Source: Novosphingobium subterraneum
Lineage (GTDB): Bacteria; Pseudomonadota; Alphaproteobacteria; Sphingomonadales; Sphingomonadaceae
DNA length: 64,000 bases
Assembly: GCF_000807925.1 (NCBI RefSeq)
Contig: NZ_JRVC01000007.1
Coordinates: 1-64,000, forward strand
Reading direction: 5' to 3'
In this document: one piece after another, positions 55,641 through 64,000 of the stretch
How positions within the stretch are numbered: the first letter of the stretch is position 1
Layout: each line of letters starts with the position of its first letter
Notes under the pieces: model-generated
What the model was told of the DNA's origin: nothing
What the model saw: the letters and a program-made list of their open reading frames with translations, nothing else
Databases searched by the model: none
Position numbers and translations under genes: made by a program

Positions 55641-56740
55641 GGTGCCCTTACGGTGATGGCGGCGACGGTTGCGCCAGTGGGGTCGGGGGCAAGGGCAGGC
55701 GGAACGGTGACTTTCCAGCCATTGTTCTGCAGCGCGATCAGCACGGCGTTGACGTCCTCTGCGCGGGGCGCGGCGGCGGTGAAGCGCAAGGTTCCGTCAG
55801 CGGCGTAGCCCAGATCGCGCAGCTTCACGCCGGGCACCGGACGCATCGCGTCGAGAACGGCGGCAGCCGGGGCGGCAAAGCTCGCAGCCCCTTCGCCGCG
55901 CTTGGCGAGTTCTGCGGCGAGCATGCGCTCCGCCGTGTCGAGATCGGTTGCAGCGGGAAAGCGCTTCTGCGCGAGGCTCAGGGCCCGGGCTTCCTCGGCG
56001 CTGCTGTCGAGGTTCCATTTCACGATCCATACCATCATCAGCAACAGGGCGAGCAAGGCCGCCACTGCAGCCATGCGGACTAGGCCAAGCCAATTGGCGG
56101 TGCGGAACACCGAGACGCGGCGCGGGGCATAGGCGCCTTGCCGCAGGTTCAGCGGCGGTACGGCATGAATTTGCGCAAGCCGTTCTGTCAAAGCGTCGTC
56201 GTCGAGCGCGGTCTGATCAAGGCCTTCGCCAAGCGCTTCAACCAGCGCTGCTTCGGCAGCAAAGGCGGCCGCCGGGGTGCGGGCGAGCAGCTGATCGCCC
56301 ATGGCACCAAGCACCAGGGCCCCGTCCTGCCGGGGAAGAACGAGGGCTGCGGGGACGATGGCTTGCGGATCGATTCCGGCCTGCGCCAGCGTGGCCAGCC
56401 AATGATCCATGTCGGAAGCGGAAAGGCGGCTGGAGAGCAGGCGGCCTTCCGCTGCGGCGACTGCGACGTGGCGCTCCGTGGCAAGGCCGCCTTGCGCGAG
56501 CGCGAGACGTTCAGCCGCAAGCGCCTGCGCCACCGGCATTGCGGGCAGGGGCTTGTCCACGACGGGGGCAAGGGAACTGGGAACAAGCACGGTGACGGCA
56601 CCGTGGATCGGCAGGTCGGCCGAGTATTCCTCCGGCCCGACGCCAGCCTCGTCCACGCGGCGCCAGCGCCAGGGATCACCCGGCGTGGGCGGCAGGATCA
56701 GGATCAGACCGTCAGCAGGAGGGGAGCCGGTGGAGGCCAT
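55637..56740 (-). CDS. gspL: Type II secretion system protein L
   Basis: 367 residues. The cytoplasmic actin-like domain (about 1-215) links to the GspE ATPase; a membrane helix follows (VRMAAVAALLALLLMMVWIV, about 228-247), then a periplasmic domain with LRDLGYAADGTLRFTAAAPR. It is shorter than in model systems (about 400). It begins 9 bases after the gspG stop, exactly where gspH-I-J-K would be in a complete operon. Confidence 0.9.
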   Translation of the reverse strand: MASTGSPPADGLILILPPTPGDPWRWRRVDEAGVGPEEYSADLPIHGAVTVLVPSSLAPVVDKPLPAMPVAQALAAERLALAQGGLATERHVAVAAAEGRLLSSRLSASDMDHWLATLAQAGIDPQAIVPAALVLPRQDGALVLGAMGDQLLARTPAAAFAAEAALVEALGEGLDQTALDDDALTERLAQIHAVPPLNLRQGAYAPRRVSVFRTANWLGLVRMAAVAALLALLLMMVWIVKWNLDSSAEEARALSLAQKRFPAATDLDTAERMLAAELAKRGEGAASFAAPAAAVLDAMRPVPGVKLRDLGYAADGTLRFTAAAPRAEDVNAVLIALQNNGWKVTVPPALAPDPTGATVAAITVRAP

Positions 56741-56749
56741 GGGCGAGCG

Positions 56750-57223
56750 TCAGTTCTGTCCGGCGTAGATGTCGGCGTTCAGATCGCTGCCGCCGGGCTG
56801 ACCATCGGCGCCCAGGGAGAAGATCTCGAACGGCCTGCCGTCACGACCCGGGCTCTGGTACTGGTAGGGGCGGCCCCAGGGATCGTTCGGGATGTCCTTC
56901 ACGTAGCCGCCGGAGCGATAGTTCTGCGGCTGGGCCAGATTTGCGGGGGGGGACTTCAGGGCGCCCAGTCCTTCGGCGAGGCCGGGATAGCTGGCCATGT
57001 CGAGGCGGTACATCTCCATACCCTGCTCGAGCGTGGCGATATCGCTGCGCGCCTTGACCACCATCGCCTTGTCCTGGCTGGGCAGGACGTTGATCAGCAC
57101 CACGGTGGCAAGCAGGCCGATGATGAAGATGACAACCATCAGTTCGACAAGGCTGAAGCCGTTGCGACGGCGCTCTTCCTCGGTCTCAGGCGTCTGGGCA
57201 GGCGTAGCTTCGGTCATGGTCAT
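56750..57223 (-). CDS. gspG: Major pseudopilin of the type II secretion system
   Basis: 157 residues. The prepilin site is RRRNG|FSLVELMVVIFIIGLL: cut after Gly22, Phe23 as the new first residue and Glu27 at position +5. The leader is 22 residues, longer and more acidic than usual. The C-terminal calcium loop and WGRPYQYQSPG, DIYAGQN are those of GspG. It starts on the base shared with the gspF stop. No gspO prepilin peptidase is in the window. Confidence 0.94.
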   Translation of the reverse strand: MTMTEATPAQTPETEEERRRNGFSLVELMVVIFIIGLLATVVLINVLPSQDKAMVVKARSDIATLEQGMEMYRLDMASYPGLAEGLGALKSPPANLAQPQNYRSGGYVKDIPNDPWGRPYQYQSPGRDGRPFEIFSLGADGQPGGSDLNADIYAGQN

Positions 57224-58452
57224 CACAGTCCGGTGAGGTTCTGGAGCTGCAGGATCGGCAGCAGGATGGCGAGGATGATCAGCGCGACGGCTGTGCCCAT
57301 CACCACGATGATCGCGGGTTCGAGCAAGGCCATGGCGGCGGCGGTGAAAGCTTCGAACTCGCGTTCGAGATAGTCTGCGGCGCGTTCGAGCATGGTGCCG
57401 AGCTGGCCCGCCGCTTCGCCGCTGGCAGCAAGGTAGACAAGCAGCGGCGGAAAGGTGCCCGCTTCGCGCAGGGCGGTGGAGAGCGAGCCGCCGGCGCGGA
57501 CCTTCTCGCTGATCTGGGCGAGCGATTGCGCCTGGACCGCGTTCGACACCGTGCGGGTGGACAGACGCAGGCCATCGACCAGCGGCAGGCGAGCCTCGAT
57601 CATCGTGGCCAGCGTGCGCGCGAGGCTGGCGGCGTGGACATCGCGGATCAGCTTGCCGACGAAGGGCAGGCGCAAGAGCGCGGCATCGAAGCGCAGTTTG
57701 AAGGCGGGATTGCGCAAGGCGCGGACGAAGCCGACCACCGCCAGCGCGATCAGCGCAAGCAGCGCCCACCACCACGTGCTGAGAAACTGCGAGATGCCGA
57801 TGACCACGCGGGTCAGCATTGGCAACTGGCGGCTGGCATTGTCGAACTGTTCGACCACGCGCGGCACGACCGAGATCATCAGGCCGGTCACTACCGCTAT
57901 GGCGACGAACGACAGCACGATGGGATAGGCAAGCGCGGCGATGATCTTGCCGCGCACCTGTGCCTGCCGTTCCAGCATGTCGGCCAGCCGGTCGGCGATG
58001 GCGGGAAGACTGCCGGAGTTTTCGCCGGCGGCAATCATCGCGCGATAGATCGGCGGGAAGCTCGGCTCCTCGCGGCGCATGGCTTCGGCCAGCGGCAGGC
58101 CTTCGACGATCCCGGCGTGAACGTTCGACAGGATGGCCTGTGCCTTGGGCTTTTCGGTCTGCCGCGCGATTGTCCGCAGCGTCTCCTCGAGCGGGCTGAC
58201 GACCATCAGCGAGGAGAGCTGGCGGGTGAACAGGGCAAGCTGCTTGGCTGAAAGCTTGATGGCGAACAGCGCAAGGCCGGAGGTGGTGGTTGCGGCGTGA
58301 CGGGCCGACGTGGCGGCATCGGCCTGCACGCTGACCACGAACCATTCCCGCGCGACCAGCTTGTCACGCGCTGCCGCTTCGCTGGCCGCTTCGATCGCGC
58401 CGCGGCGTTCCGTCCCCTGGGGGTCGATCGCGTGATAGGCAAAGCGCGCCAT
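57223..58452 (-). CDS. gspF: Type II secretion system inner-membrane protein F
   Basis: 409 residues. Two repeated T2SSF domains with three membrane helices: near 175-195 (LSFVAIAVVTGLMISVV), near 225-245 and at the end (IIVVMGTAVALIILAILLPI). The ATGENSGSLPAIADRLADML and ASGEAAGQLGTMLERAADYL segments are the matching family repeats. GspF links the ATPase to the pseudopilus base. It shares one base with each neighbour. Confidence 0.94.
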   Translation of the reverse strand: MARFAYHAIDPQGTERRGAIEAASEAAARDKLVAREWFVVSVQADAATSARHAATTTSGLALFAIKLSAKQLALFTRQLSSLMVVSPLEETLRTIARQTEKPKAQAILSNVHAGIVEGLPLAEAMRREEPSFPPIYRAMIAAGENSGSLPAIADRLADMLERQAQVRGKIIAALAYPIVLSFVAIAVVTGLMISVVPRVVEQFDNASRQLPMLTRVVIGISQFLSTWWWALLALIALAVVGFVRALRNPAFKLRFDAALLRLPFVGKLIRDVHAASLARTLATMIEARLPLVDGLRLSTRTVSNAVQAQSLAQISEKVRAGGSLSTALREAGTFPPLLVYLAASGEAAGQLGTMLERAADYLEREFEAFTAAAMALLEPAIIVVMGTAVALIILAILLPILQLQNLTGL

Positions 58453-59996
58453 CAGCCGTCCCGCCGCATGATGCGGGCTGCCTCTTCGGGCGAGGTGGTG
58501 CCGTCCTTGACCATGCGCCGGACGGCCTTGGCCAGAGTGGGAGAATCCGCGAAGGCATGGCGGGCGATGGCTGCTTCATCCGCATTGTCGTGGATCATCT
58601 GGCGGATGGTGTCGTCCACCCGCAGCGCTTCGAACACGCCGACGCGGCCCTGATAGCCGGTCTGGCTGCATTCGCCGCACCCCTTGGCGGAGAACACCGT
58701 CCGCCCCGCCTTCATGCCCAGCACTTCGGCCATGCCCTGATCGAGCACGCGCTCCTCGCGGCAATGCGGGCAGAGGCGGCGGACAAGGCGCTGGGCGATG
58801 ACTGCGCGCAAGGTTGAGGCGAGAAGGAACGGCTCCACGCCCATGTCTCGCATGCGCGTGATCGCGCCTGCGGCATCGTTGGTGTGGACAGTCGACAGCA
58901 CGAGGTGGCCGGTGAGCGAGGCCTGCACGGCGATGTCGGCGGTTTCGCGGTCGCGGATTTCGCCGACCATGACCACATCCGGGTCCTGACGCAGAATGGC
59001 GCGCAAGCCCGCAGCGAAGGTGAGGCCAACCTTTGCGTTGACCTGCGTTTGCCCCACGCCATCCACAGCGTATTCCACAGGGTCTTCCACAGTCAGGATG
59101 TTGCGCTGGCCATCGTTCAGCCCGCGCAGCGCGGCGTAGAGCGTGGTCGTCTTGCCCGAGCCGGTCGGTCCGGTGACAAGGACGATGCCGTTAGGTTCTG
59201 CAATGGCCCGGCGCAGTGTGTCCCCGGCTTTTGCGTCGAGACCCAGCCCCGCGAGGTCGATCCCCGCGTTCTCCTTGTCGAGCAGGCGCATGACGACGCG
59301 CTCGCCCGCGCGGTTGGGCAGGGTGGAGACGCGCACGTCGACCAGCTTGCCGCCAAGGCTGAGCGAGATGCGGCCGTCCTGCGGCACGCGGCGCTCGGCA
59401 ATGTCGAGCCGCGCCATGACCTTGATGCGACTGACCAGAACCGGCGCGACATGCGGCGGCATGCGCAGTTTCTCGGTCAACACGCCGTCGACGCGCATGC
59501 GCACGACCAGCGCGGTCTCGTAAGGCTCGATGTGGATGTCGGACACGCCCTGGCGCAGGCTTTCGGCGATCAAACCGTTGATGAGGCGGATCGCCGGAGC
59601 ATCGTCGGCACTGTCAAGCAGGTCCTCGGCAGTGGGCAGGCCCAGCGCGAGCGGATCGAGCCCGTCACCCGTAATGCCCATGTCACCGGCCACGGCGGCG
59701 GCGGCGCCATCCATCGCATAGGCATCGGCGAGCAGCTTCTCGAATTCGGCAGGGGAGACCCGATGCAGTTCGAGCGGCAAGCCGAAGGTGCTGCGGATTT
59801 CCAGCAGGCTGAGCGGATCGCCGCCTTCGCGCAGCGCCACGATGACGCGCCCTGCTTCAACCGCGTCAACCAGAGCCCCCCGATCGCGGGCAAAGGCATA
59901 AGGCAGCGTCGGAGGCGAAGCCTCGGCTGGCGCAACGACGGTCACCGCCTCGACCAGCGGTTCCTCGGTGTCGTCGATGGGCCTGACGCTGTCCAT
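58452..59996 (-). CDS. gspE: Type II secretion ATPase E
   Basis: 514 residues. The N-terminal MshEN/N1E-type region (about 30-125) is followed by the CTE ATPase: Walker A TGPTGSGKTTTLYAAL at 275-290, Asp box ILTVEDPVEYAVDG, Walker B DPDVVMVGEIRDRETAD near 340, His box LSTVHTNDAAGAITRM. The zinc knuckle keeps Cys409, Cys412, Cys440 and Cys443. ATG at 59996 is 3 bases after the gspD stop. It powers pseudopilus assembly. Confidence 0.96.
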   Translation of the reverse strand: MDSVRPIDDTEEPLVEAVTVVAPAEASPPTLPYAFARDRGALVDAVEAGRVIVALREGGDPLSLLEIRSTFGLPLELHRVSPAEFEKLLADAYAMDGAAAAVAGDMGITGDGLDPLALGLPTAEDLLDSADDAPAIRLINGLIAESLRQGVSDIHIEPYETALVVRMRVDGVLTEKLRMPPHVAPVLVSRIKVMARLDIAERRVPQDGRISLSLGGKLVDVRVSTLPNRAGERVVMRLLDKENAGIDLAGLGLDAKAGDTLRRAIAEPNGIVLVTGPTGSGKTTTLYAALRGLNDGQRNILTVEDPVEYAVDGVGQTQVNAKVGLTFAAGLRAILRQDPDVVMVGEIRDRETADIAVQASLTGHLVLSTVHTNDAAGAITRMRDMGVEPFLLASTLRAVIAQRLVRRLCPHCREERVLDQGMAEVLGMKAGRTVFSAKGCGECSQTGYQGRVGVFEALRVDDTIRQMIHDNADEAAIARHAFADSPTLAKAVRRMVKDGTTSPEEAARIMRRDG

Positions 59997-59999
59997 CGT

Positions 60000-62246
60000 T
60001 CAGTTCTGCGCGCTGCTCGGCGGAAGTTCGGTCTGTTCAAGCGGAACCGGCGTGGCGCGCGGGCGGATCAGCGTGTCGCCCGGAGCGACAGCCGCGACTT
60101 GCGCGGACGGCGCAGCCGGCAGCGTTGCGCCCATGTAGTCGACGATCAATTCGTCGATTGTCGGCTCCTGCTTGGCGTTGAAATCGATCTGCGCCTGGCG
60201 GACCACGCCATAGCGCCGCGCGGCAAGCGCCGCCCGGTCGGCCGCATTGCGCAGGATGGTCGGGCGAATGAAGACCATCAGGTTGGTCTTGACCCGGCTG
60301 CGCCCGCGCGACTTGAACAGTTCGCCCACCACTGGAATGTCGCCGAGCAGCGGCACCTTCTGCAGCGTGCGCTGCTCGTTGTCGTCAAGCAAACCGCCCA
60401 GTGCGACGATCTCGCGGTCGCCCACGGTCACGGTGGTCTTGATCTCGCGCTTGTTGATGATGAGCTCGTCCGACTTGCTCGAGACCGTGCCTGCGATCGA
60501 GCTGACTTCCTGGCGCAGATCGAGCCTTACCATGTTTCCGGCATTGATCTGCGGGGTCACGTCCAGCTCGATGCCGACGTTCTGCCGCTGCACGGTGCGG
60601 AAGGTATCGTTGAAATTGCCGTTCGAAAGCGCTTCGCCGGTGGTGATCGGCACGTCCTGCCCGAAGAGGATCGATGCGGGTACGTTGTTGTTGGTGGTGA
60701 TGTGCGGGGTGGACAGGATGTTCGAGTTCTTGTCGGTCTGCACAGCGTTTATCAGCGCACCGAGATAGGTGTCCTTGGACAGCTCTGTAAGGAAGCCGGT
60801 GTAGGCACCGCTTGCGGAAAGCGCCTTTGTAGCGGCGTTCTCGCGCAGCAGGTCGCCGGCCGTGCTGTTGGTTGTCGTCGTGACGGTGTCGCCATTGATC
60901 ACCGTGGTCGTCTGGTTGAGATTGTCGGCCAGAAGCCCGCCAGCGATGTCGATGATGTTGGGCGAGGAGTTGGAGAAATTGGTCACGGCGAAGGGCTTGT
61001 CCTTGCCGCCGAACAGCAGCTGGACGCCGAGTTCCTTCGCCACGTTGTTCGAAATCTCGACGATGATCGCTTCGACCAGCACCTGCTCCTGCGGCACGTC
61101 AAGCTGCCGGATCACCTCGCCGATGCGGCGCTGATCATCGGCAGGCGCGGCGATGATAATCGCGTTGGCACCGGGATAGCGGGTGATCGTGGCCGTGCCG
61201 CGCCCGTTGGCAAGCTTGATCGGACCATTGCCGAGCCCGCCCGAGGTTGCGCCGATCGGACTGGTCTGGCTGCCGCCGGTTGCAGCGGCCTGTCCGGTCG
61301 AGCCTTGCGTGCCCGCGCTCGAGGTCTGGCTGCCGCCGACGCCGCCCAAGGATACGGGCGCGGCGCTGGCCGAAGCCACTTCGCCCCCGCCCTGGCCGCC
61401 GAGCAGGCGTTCGAGAACCGGCACGAGCGCGGCGGAATCGGCGTAGTCGAGCCAAACGACCTTGATCTCGCCCCCGGTCGCGGCCCTGGCGTCGAGCTGG
61501 CGGGCCATGGCCGCAAGCTTTGCCAGCGTTGCCGGTTCACCGCGCATCAGCACGGCATTGGAGCTGTCCACCGCGACGACCGTGGCCAGCGCACGCGCGC
61601 CTTCGCCCCCTGCCGGGACCAGCTGGCTCAACGCCGTGGCGATTTCACGAGCGCCGGCATGATCGAGAATCACGGTCTGCGTGGCGGCGTTGTCGCGGTC
61701 GATATCGGCGAGCAGCGCGCGGATGCGGCGCATGTTGTCGGCGTAATCGACGACGACCAACGAATTGCCCGCCTTGTTCGCGGTGATCGCGCCTTCCTTG
61801 CTGATCAGCGGGCGCAGGGTTTCGACCGCTTGCGCAGCGTCGATGGCGCGTAGCCGGATGACCTCTGTGACCATCTGGCTGAGCGCGGCCCCCCGGCTGC
61901 CGATGCGCGAGGGATTGGCGGCTGCCCCTTCGGCAGGCTGAATGCGGAACGCGCCGTTGCCGGTCGGCACAGCGACCAGCCCGTTGGCGCGCAAGGTGGA
62001 GAGGAAGACCTCGAAGTATTCCGAGCGGCTGAGAGGCCGGTCGGAAACGACGCTGATCTTGGCCTGCACGCGGCTGTCGACGATGAAGGTGCGGCCCGTC
62101 ACTTCGGCGGCATCGGCCACGAAGGCGCGAATGTCGGCTTCGCGCACGTTGAGCGTGTATTGCGCCAGCGCGGCCTGCGGCACGGCAAGGGCGAGCGCGG
62201 CGGCTCCGAGGAGCATTCGGGGGCTAAGGAGCTTGCGCAAGGTCAT
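60000..62246 (-). CDS. gspD: Type II secretion secretin D
   Basis: 748 residues. Signal peptide MTLRKLLSPRMLLGAAALAL, cut near ALAQ. The N0 domain starts with YTLNVREADIRAFVADAAEV; N1-N3 follow, with a Gly/Ser/Thr-rich insert in N3 (about 285-345). The secretin core has EVSNNVAKELGVQL-like and VPLLGDIPVVGELFKSRGRS, then TNLMVFIRPTILR. It forms the outer-membrane channel. The ATG overlaps the gspC stop by four bases. No pilotin is seen. Confidence 0.96.
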   Translation of the reverse strand: MTLRKLLSPRMLLGAAALALAVPQAALAQYTLNVREADIRAFVADAAEVTGRTFIVDSRVQAKISVVSDRPLSRSEYFEVFLSTLRANGLVAVPTGNGAFRIQPAEGAAANPSRIGSRGAALSQMVTEVIRLRAIDAAQAVETLRPLISKEGAITANKAGNSLVVVDYADNMRRIRALLADIDRDNAATQTVILDHAGAREIATALSQLVPAGGEGARALATVVAVDSSNAVLMRGEPATLAKLAAMARQLDARAATGGEIKVVWLDYADSAALVPVLERLLGGQGGGEVASASAAPVSLGGVGGSQTSSAGTQGSTGQAAATGGSQTSPIGATSGGLGNGPIKLANGRGTATITRYPGANAIIIAAPADDQRRIGEVIRQLDVPQEQVLVEAIIVEISNNVAKELGVQLLFGGKDKPFAVTNFSNSSPNIIDIAGGLLADNLNQTTTVINGDTVTTTTNSTAGDLLRENAATKALSASGAYTGFLTELSKDTYLGALINAVQTDKNSNILSTPHITTNNNVPASILFGQDVPITTGEALSNGNFNDTFRTVQRQNVGIELDVTPQINAGNMVRLDLRQEVSSIAGTVSSKSDELIINKREIKTTVTVGDREIVALGGLLDDNEQRTLQKVPLLGDIPVVGELFKSRGRSRVKTNLMVFIRPTILRNAADRAALAARRYGVVRQAQIDFNAKQEPTIDELIVDYMGATLPAAPSAQVAAVAPGDTLIRPRATPVPLEQTELPPSSAQN

Positions 62247-63118
62247 GGGGCCAATGTGATAGCAAGAGGAAGCTGGCGATCGCCGCGACGCACGGTGACC
62301 GCGACTGAAGAGCCGGCGCGAATGGCGCCGGACAGCGCGGCAGCATCCGCCGCGCTGGTGATCGGCTTGCCATCGACCGCCGTGATGACATCGCCGGGCT
62401 GGAAGCCCGCGGCACGGAAGGCCGCTCCGTCACCCGACGAGAGGACTTCCACGCCCACGACCTTGCCGCCCTCGGCGCGCGGACCGAAGTTGACCCCGCT
62501 GCGCAAGGCGGCGACGCTGACCCCGCCTCCGGGCGCGGCAGGGGGAGGCGCCGCTACGGGGTTCGCCGCGACCACGCCCTGTGCGCTGGGTGCAGGGCCG
62601 GACTGGTCGAGATAAAGCAGTTCCCTGGCGCCATTTCGCGACAATTCGACGTGATCGAAAGCGACCGCCGCCAGCGTCACGCCAGGCTGCACTTCGGCGC
62701 CGACGCGATAGACCTGCTGCAGGCCGTCGCCCCCGGCAATGATCGCCGTGCCGCCGCCACCGGGCGTAGCGCGCGTGGCGAACAGGGTCAGCGCGAGCGA
62801 GGTTACCGCGCCCGACTGTTCTGCCTGCGCCGCAGCGGCGGGCGTGCGGTTGAAAGGATCGACCGAAGCGAAAAGCGCTGCCCGCGCAGTGGGCGACATC
62901 ATGCGAACGCTGTGCGGGGTCCAATCGCCGAGTGGCGAGACGGGCGTGACAATCGCCCAGAAAAGCGCTGCGGCAAGCCCGGCGATGAGGCTGGCAAGGG
63001 TCCACCACAGTATGTCATGCAGGGACGGCAAGGCGGGCCGCAACCCGGCGATCACCAGCCTCCTTTGCCCGAATCCCACGCCAGCGTTCCCCTTCCGAAG
63101 CAGCAGGAATAACCGCAA
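62243..63118 (-). CDS. gspC: Type II secretion system protein C
   Basis: Up to 291 residues. One membrane helix (TLASLIAGLAAALFWAIVTP, about 44-63), a homology region (about 90-190), and a C-terminal PDZ domain (about 210-288, including AGFQPGDVITAVDGKPI). GspC joins the inner-membrane platform to the secretin. The start is uncertain: TTG at 63118, or GTG at 63055 right after an AGGAGG, or TTG at 63043. First gene of the operon; the 133 bases before it hold the promoter. Confidence 0.88.
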   Translation of the reverse strand: MRLFLLLRKGNAGVGFGQRRLVIAGLRPALPSLHDILWWTLASLIAGLAAALFWAIVTPVSPLGDWTPHSVRMMSPTARAALFASVDPFNRTPAAAAQAEQSGAVTSLALTLFATRATPGGGGTAIIAGGDGLQQVYRVGAEVQPGVTLAAVAFDHVELSRNGARELLYLDQSGPAPSAQGVVAANPVAAPPPAAPGGGVSVAALRSGVNFGPRAEGGKVVGVEVLSSGDGAAFRAAGFQPGDVITAVDGKPITSAADAAALSGAIRAGSSVAVTVRRGDRQLPLAITLAP

Positions 63119-63251
63119 GGCTGCGATTCACAAATGCTTCCGGTTACTTGGTCCGTCAGATGCCAAGCAGTGCAATGCTACGGGAGTGTGACAAAGGCTT
63201 GGCAAACTCGCCAGATTGCAGAACCCACGGCCTGCCCGGCAAGGTACCGTG

Positions 63252-63671
63252 CTATTCGGACTCACGCTCTCGTGCGTTGAGCTTGTTCCACAGGTTCTCC
63301 GTGCCTGCCTCGATCGCCTTGTTCACGTACTGCGAGGCCACCAGCCAGCCCTTGAACGGGCGGAGCGTGGCAAGACATCCGATTGCCAGGATCGGCACGG
63401 AGGTAAGCACGTGCACCCACCATGGCGGCGCATGGGCAACTTCAAGCCAGACCGCAAAGAAGGTGAGCGGGAAAGCGGTGATGCACAGTGCGAAGAAGGC
63501 CGGACCGTCGTCCGCGTTGGCGAACTGGTAATCGAGCCCGCATTCCGGGCAGGTCTTCTGCAGCTTCAGCCAGCCTGCGAACATCGGCCCCTTGCCGCAC
63601 TTCGGGCACAGCCCCTTCCACCCACAGTGAAGGATCCAGTCGAACTTCGGGTTCTTGGTGAAGATGGCCAT
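63252..63671 (-). CDS. DUF983 membrane protein
   Basis: 139 residues from the ATG at 63671 (an ATG at 63689 adds six). The N-terminal zinc-ribbon-like pair CPKCGKGPMFAGWLKLQKTC followed by PECG has four Cys. Two membrane helices follow (about 58-80 and 88-108). This is the DUF983 (COG5349) pattern; role unknown. Its stop lies 133 bases before the gspC start, same strand, so read-through into the secretion operon is possible. Confidence 0.87.
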   Translation of the reverse strand: MAIFTKNPKFDWILHCGWKGLCPKCGKGPMFAGWLKLQKTCPECGLDYQFANADDGPAFFALCITAFPLTFFAVWLEVAHAPPWWVHVLTSVPILAIGCLATLRPFKGWLVASQYVNKAIEAGTENLWNKLNARERESE

Positions 63672-63762
63672 GAAATGAATGCCCTGCAATTGCGCGGTTG
63701 CAGCCCCCTTAGGCCCCCCCGACGCAACCGCAAAGCAAGAACGCCTGCGATCTTCCCGACAA

Positions 63763-64000
63763 TCAGTTCGCCGGATTATGCTTGTCGAGGAACGCCTCCA
63801 TCTGCGTCAGGAAGGTCAGCCGGTCTTCCTCGCGGCTGAAAAAATGGTCGCCCTCGGGCTGGATGAAGAACTCATGTGCCTTGCCCGCCTTCTTCAGTCG
63901 GTCCACGTAGGTCTTCGACTGGGCGAACGGGACGCGGCGATCCTTCTTGCCGTGGATCACCAGGATGGGAATGCTAGTGCGCGAGGCGTGGTTGATCGGC
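63763..64000 (-). CDS. C-terminal end of an S9-type serine hydrolase
   Basis: Only the last 78 residues are in the window; the frame continues off the right edge. SIPILVIHGKKDRRVPFAQS contains the Asp of the catalytic triad (DRRVP), and EGDHFFSREED the His. This is the end of a prolyl oligopeptidase-like alpha/beta hydrolase (DPP IV/acylaminoacyl peptidase group). The true N-terminus, signal and propeller domain cannot be seen. Confidence 0.85.
   Translation of the reverse strand, partial: PINHASRTSIPILVIHGKKDRRVPFAQSKTYVDRLKKAGKAHEFFIQPEGDHFFSREEDRLTFLTQMEAFLDKHNPAN

Noticed and set aside
58884..61853. 989-codon open frame on the plus strand
   Set aside because: Antisense to gspE and gspD; long only because of GC-rich codon bias.

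Overview
The window is high-GC DNA (roughly 65% by eye) packed with short-spaced or overlapping genes. Several families point to an alphaproteobacterium of the Sphingomonadales, probably a Novosphingobium-like organism: MipZ, a tonB-exbB-exbD-exbD block, UrcA, a CC_3452-like protein, a CBP3-type cytochrome bc1 chaperone followed by a YceD protein, and a gspC-N type II secretion operon. The genus is inference. I see no rRNA or tRNA gene, CRISPR array, insertion sequence or prophage; this is mostly core chromosome. Many starts are TTG or GTG.

Layout. 1-695: the start of a leftward exported protein, cut by the window edge. 1029-3720: the TonB energising operon with a clear terminator. 3.7-4.8 kb: a 1 kb gene-poor stretch with dispersed inverted repeats and an isolated strong promoter. 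4.8-13.5 kb: housekeeping genes (aroC, dctA-like carrier, dapB-nth-lipoprotein, sirtuin, thioesterase, ubiG with a tiny SANT-like gene, lysC). 13.5-18.4 kb: a GT39-like membrane glycosyltransferase, a pentapeptide protein, a probable small RNA, a nitronate monooxygenase and a Tet-type exporter. 18.4-28.1 kb: HNH protein, gyrB, Lhr-type helicase, and an HscC-like Hsp70 with its J-like membrane partner. 28.3-35 kb: BON protein, phosphomannomutase, small J protein, mipZ, panC, a phosphoesterase and a lipid kinase-like protein. 35-40.7 kb: small exported proteins, HxlR regulator with palindromic sites, msrB, PBP1A and a small protein with a stress-type promoter. 40.7-45 kb: bamE-hslV-hslU-GNAT-DUF1737 leftward, CBP3/YceD rightward. 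45-50 kb: MATE exporter, HerA-like ATPase, TIGR02186/TSUP pair. 50.1-52.6 kb: an NfrA/NfrB-like two-gene unit. 52.7-54.4 kb: nhaA and dps. 54.4-63.1 kb: an eight-gene type II secretion operon in the order C-D-E-F-G-L-M-N. 63.2-64 kb: a DUF983 protein and the end of an S9-type hydrolase.

Most notable points: (i) the secretion operon has no gspH, I, J, K or O; (ii) the NfrB-like synthase with all processive GT2 motifs is coupled by a 4-base overlap to a short membrane-anchored, proline-rich partner; (iii) a probable leftward small RNA at about 15885-16020 has a C-rich loop hairpin and a terminator; (iv) a short palindrome built on TTAGGGTC/GACCCTAA recurs, three times forming a gene's stop codon; (v) a TTGACA-N17-TATACG promoter faces no gene.
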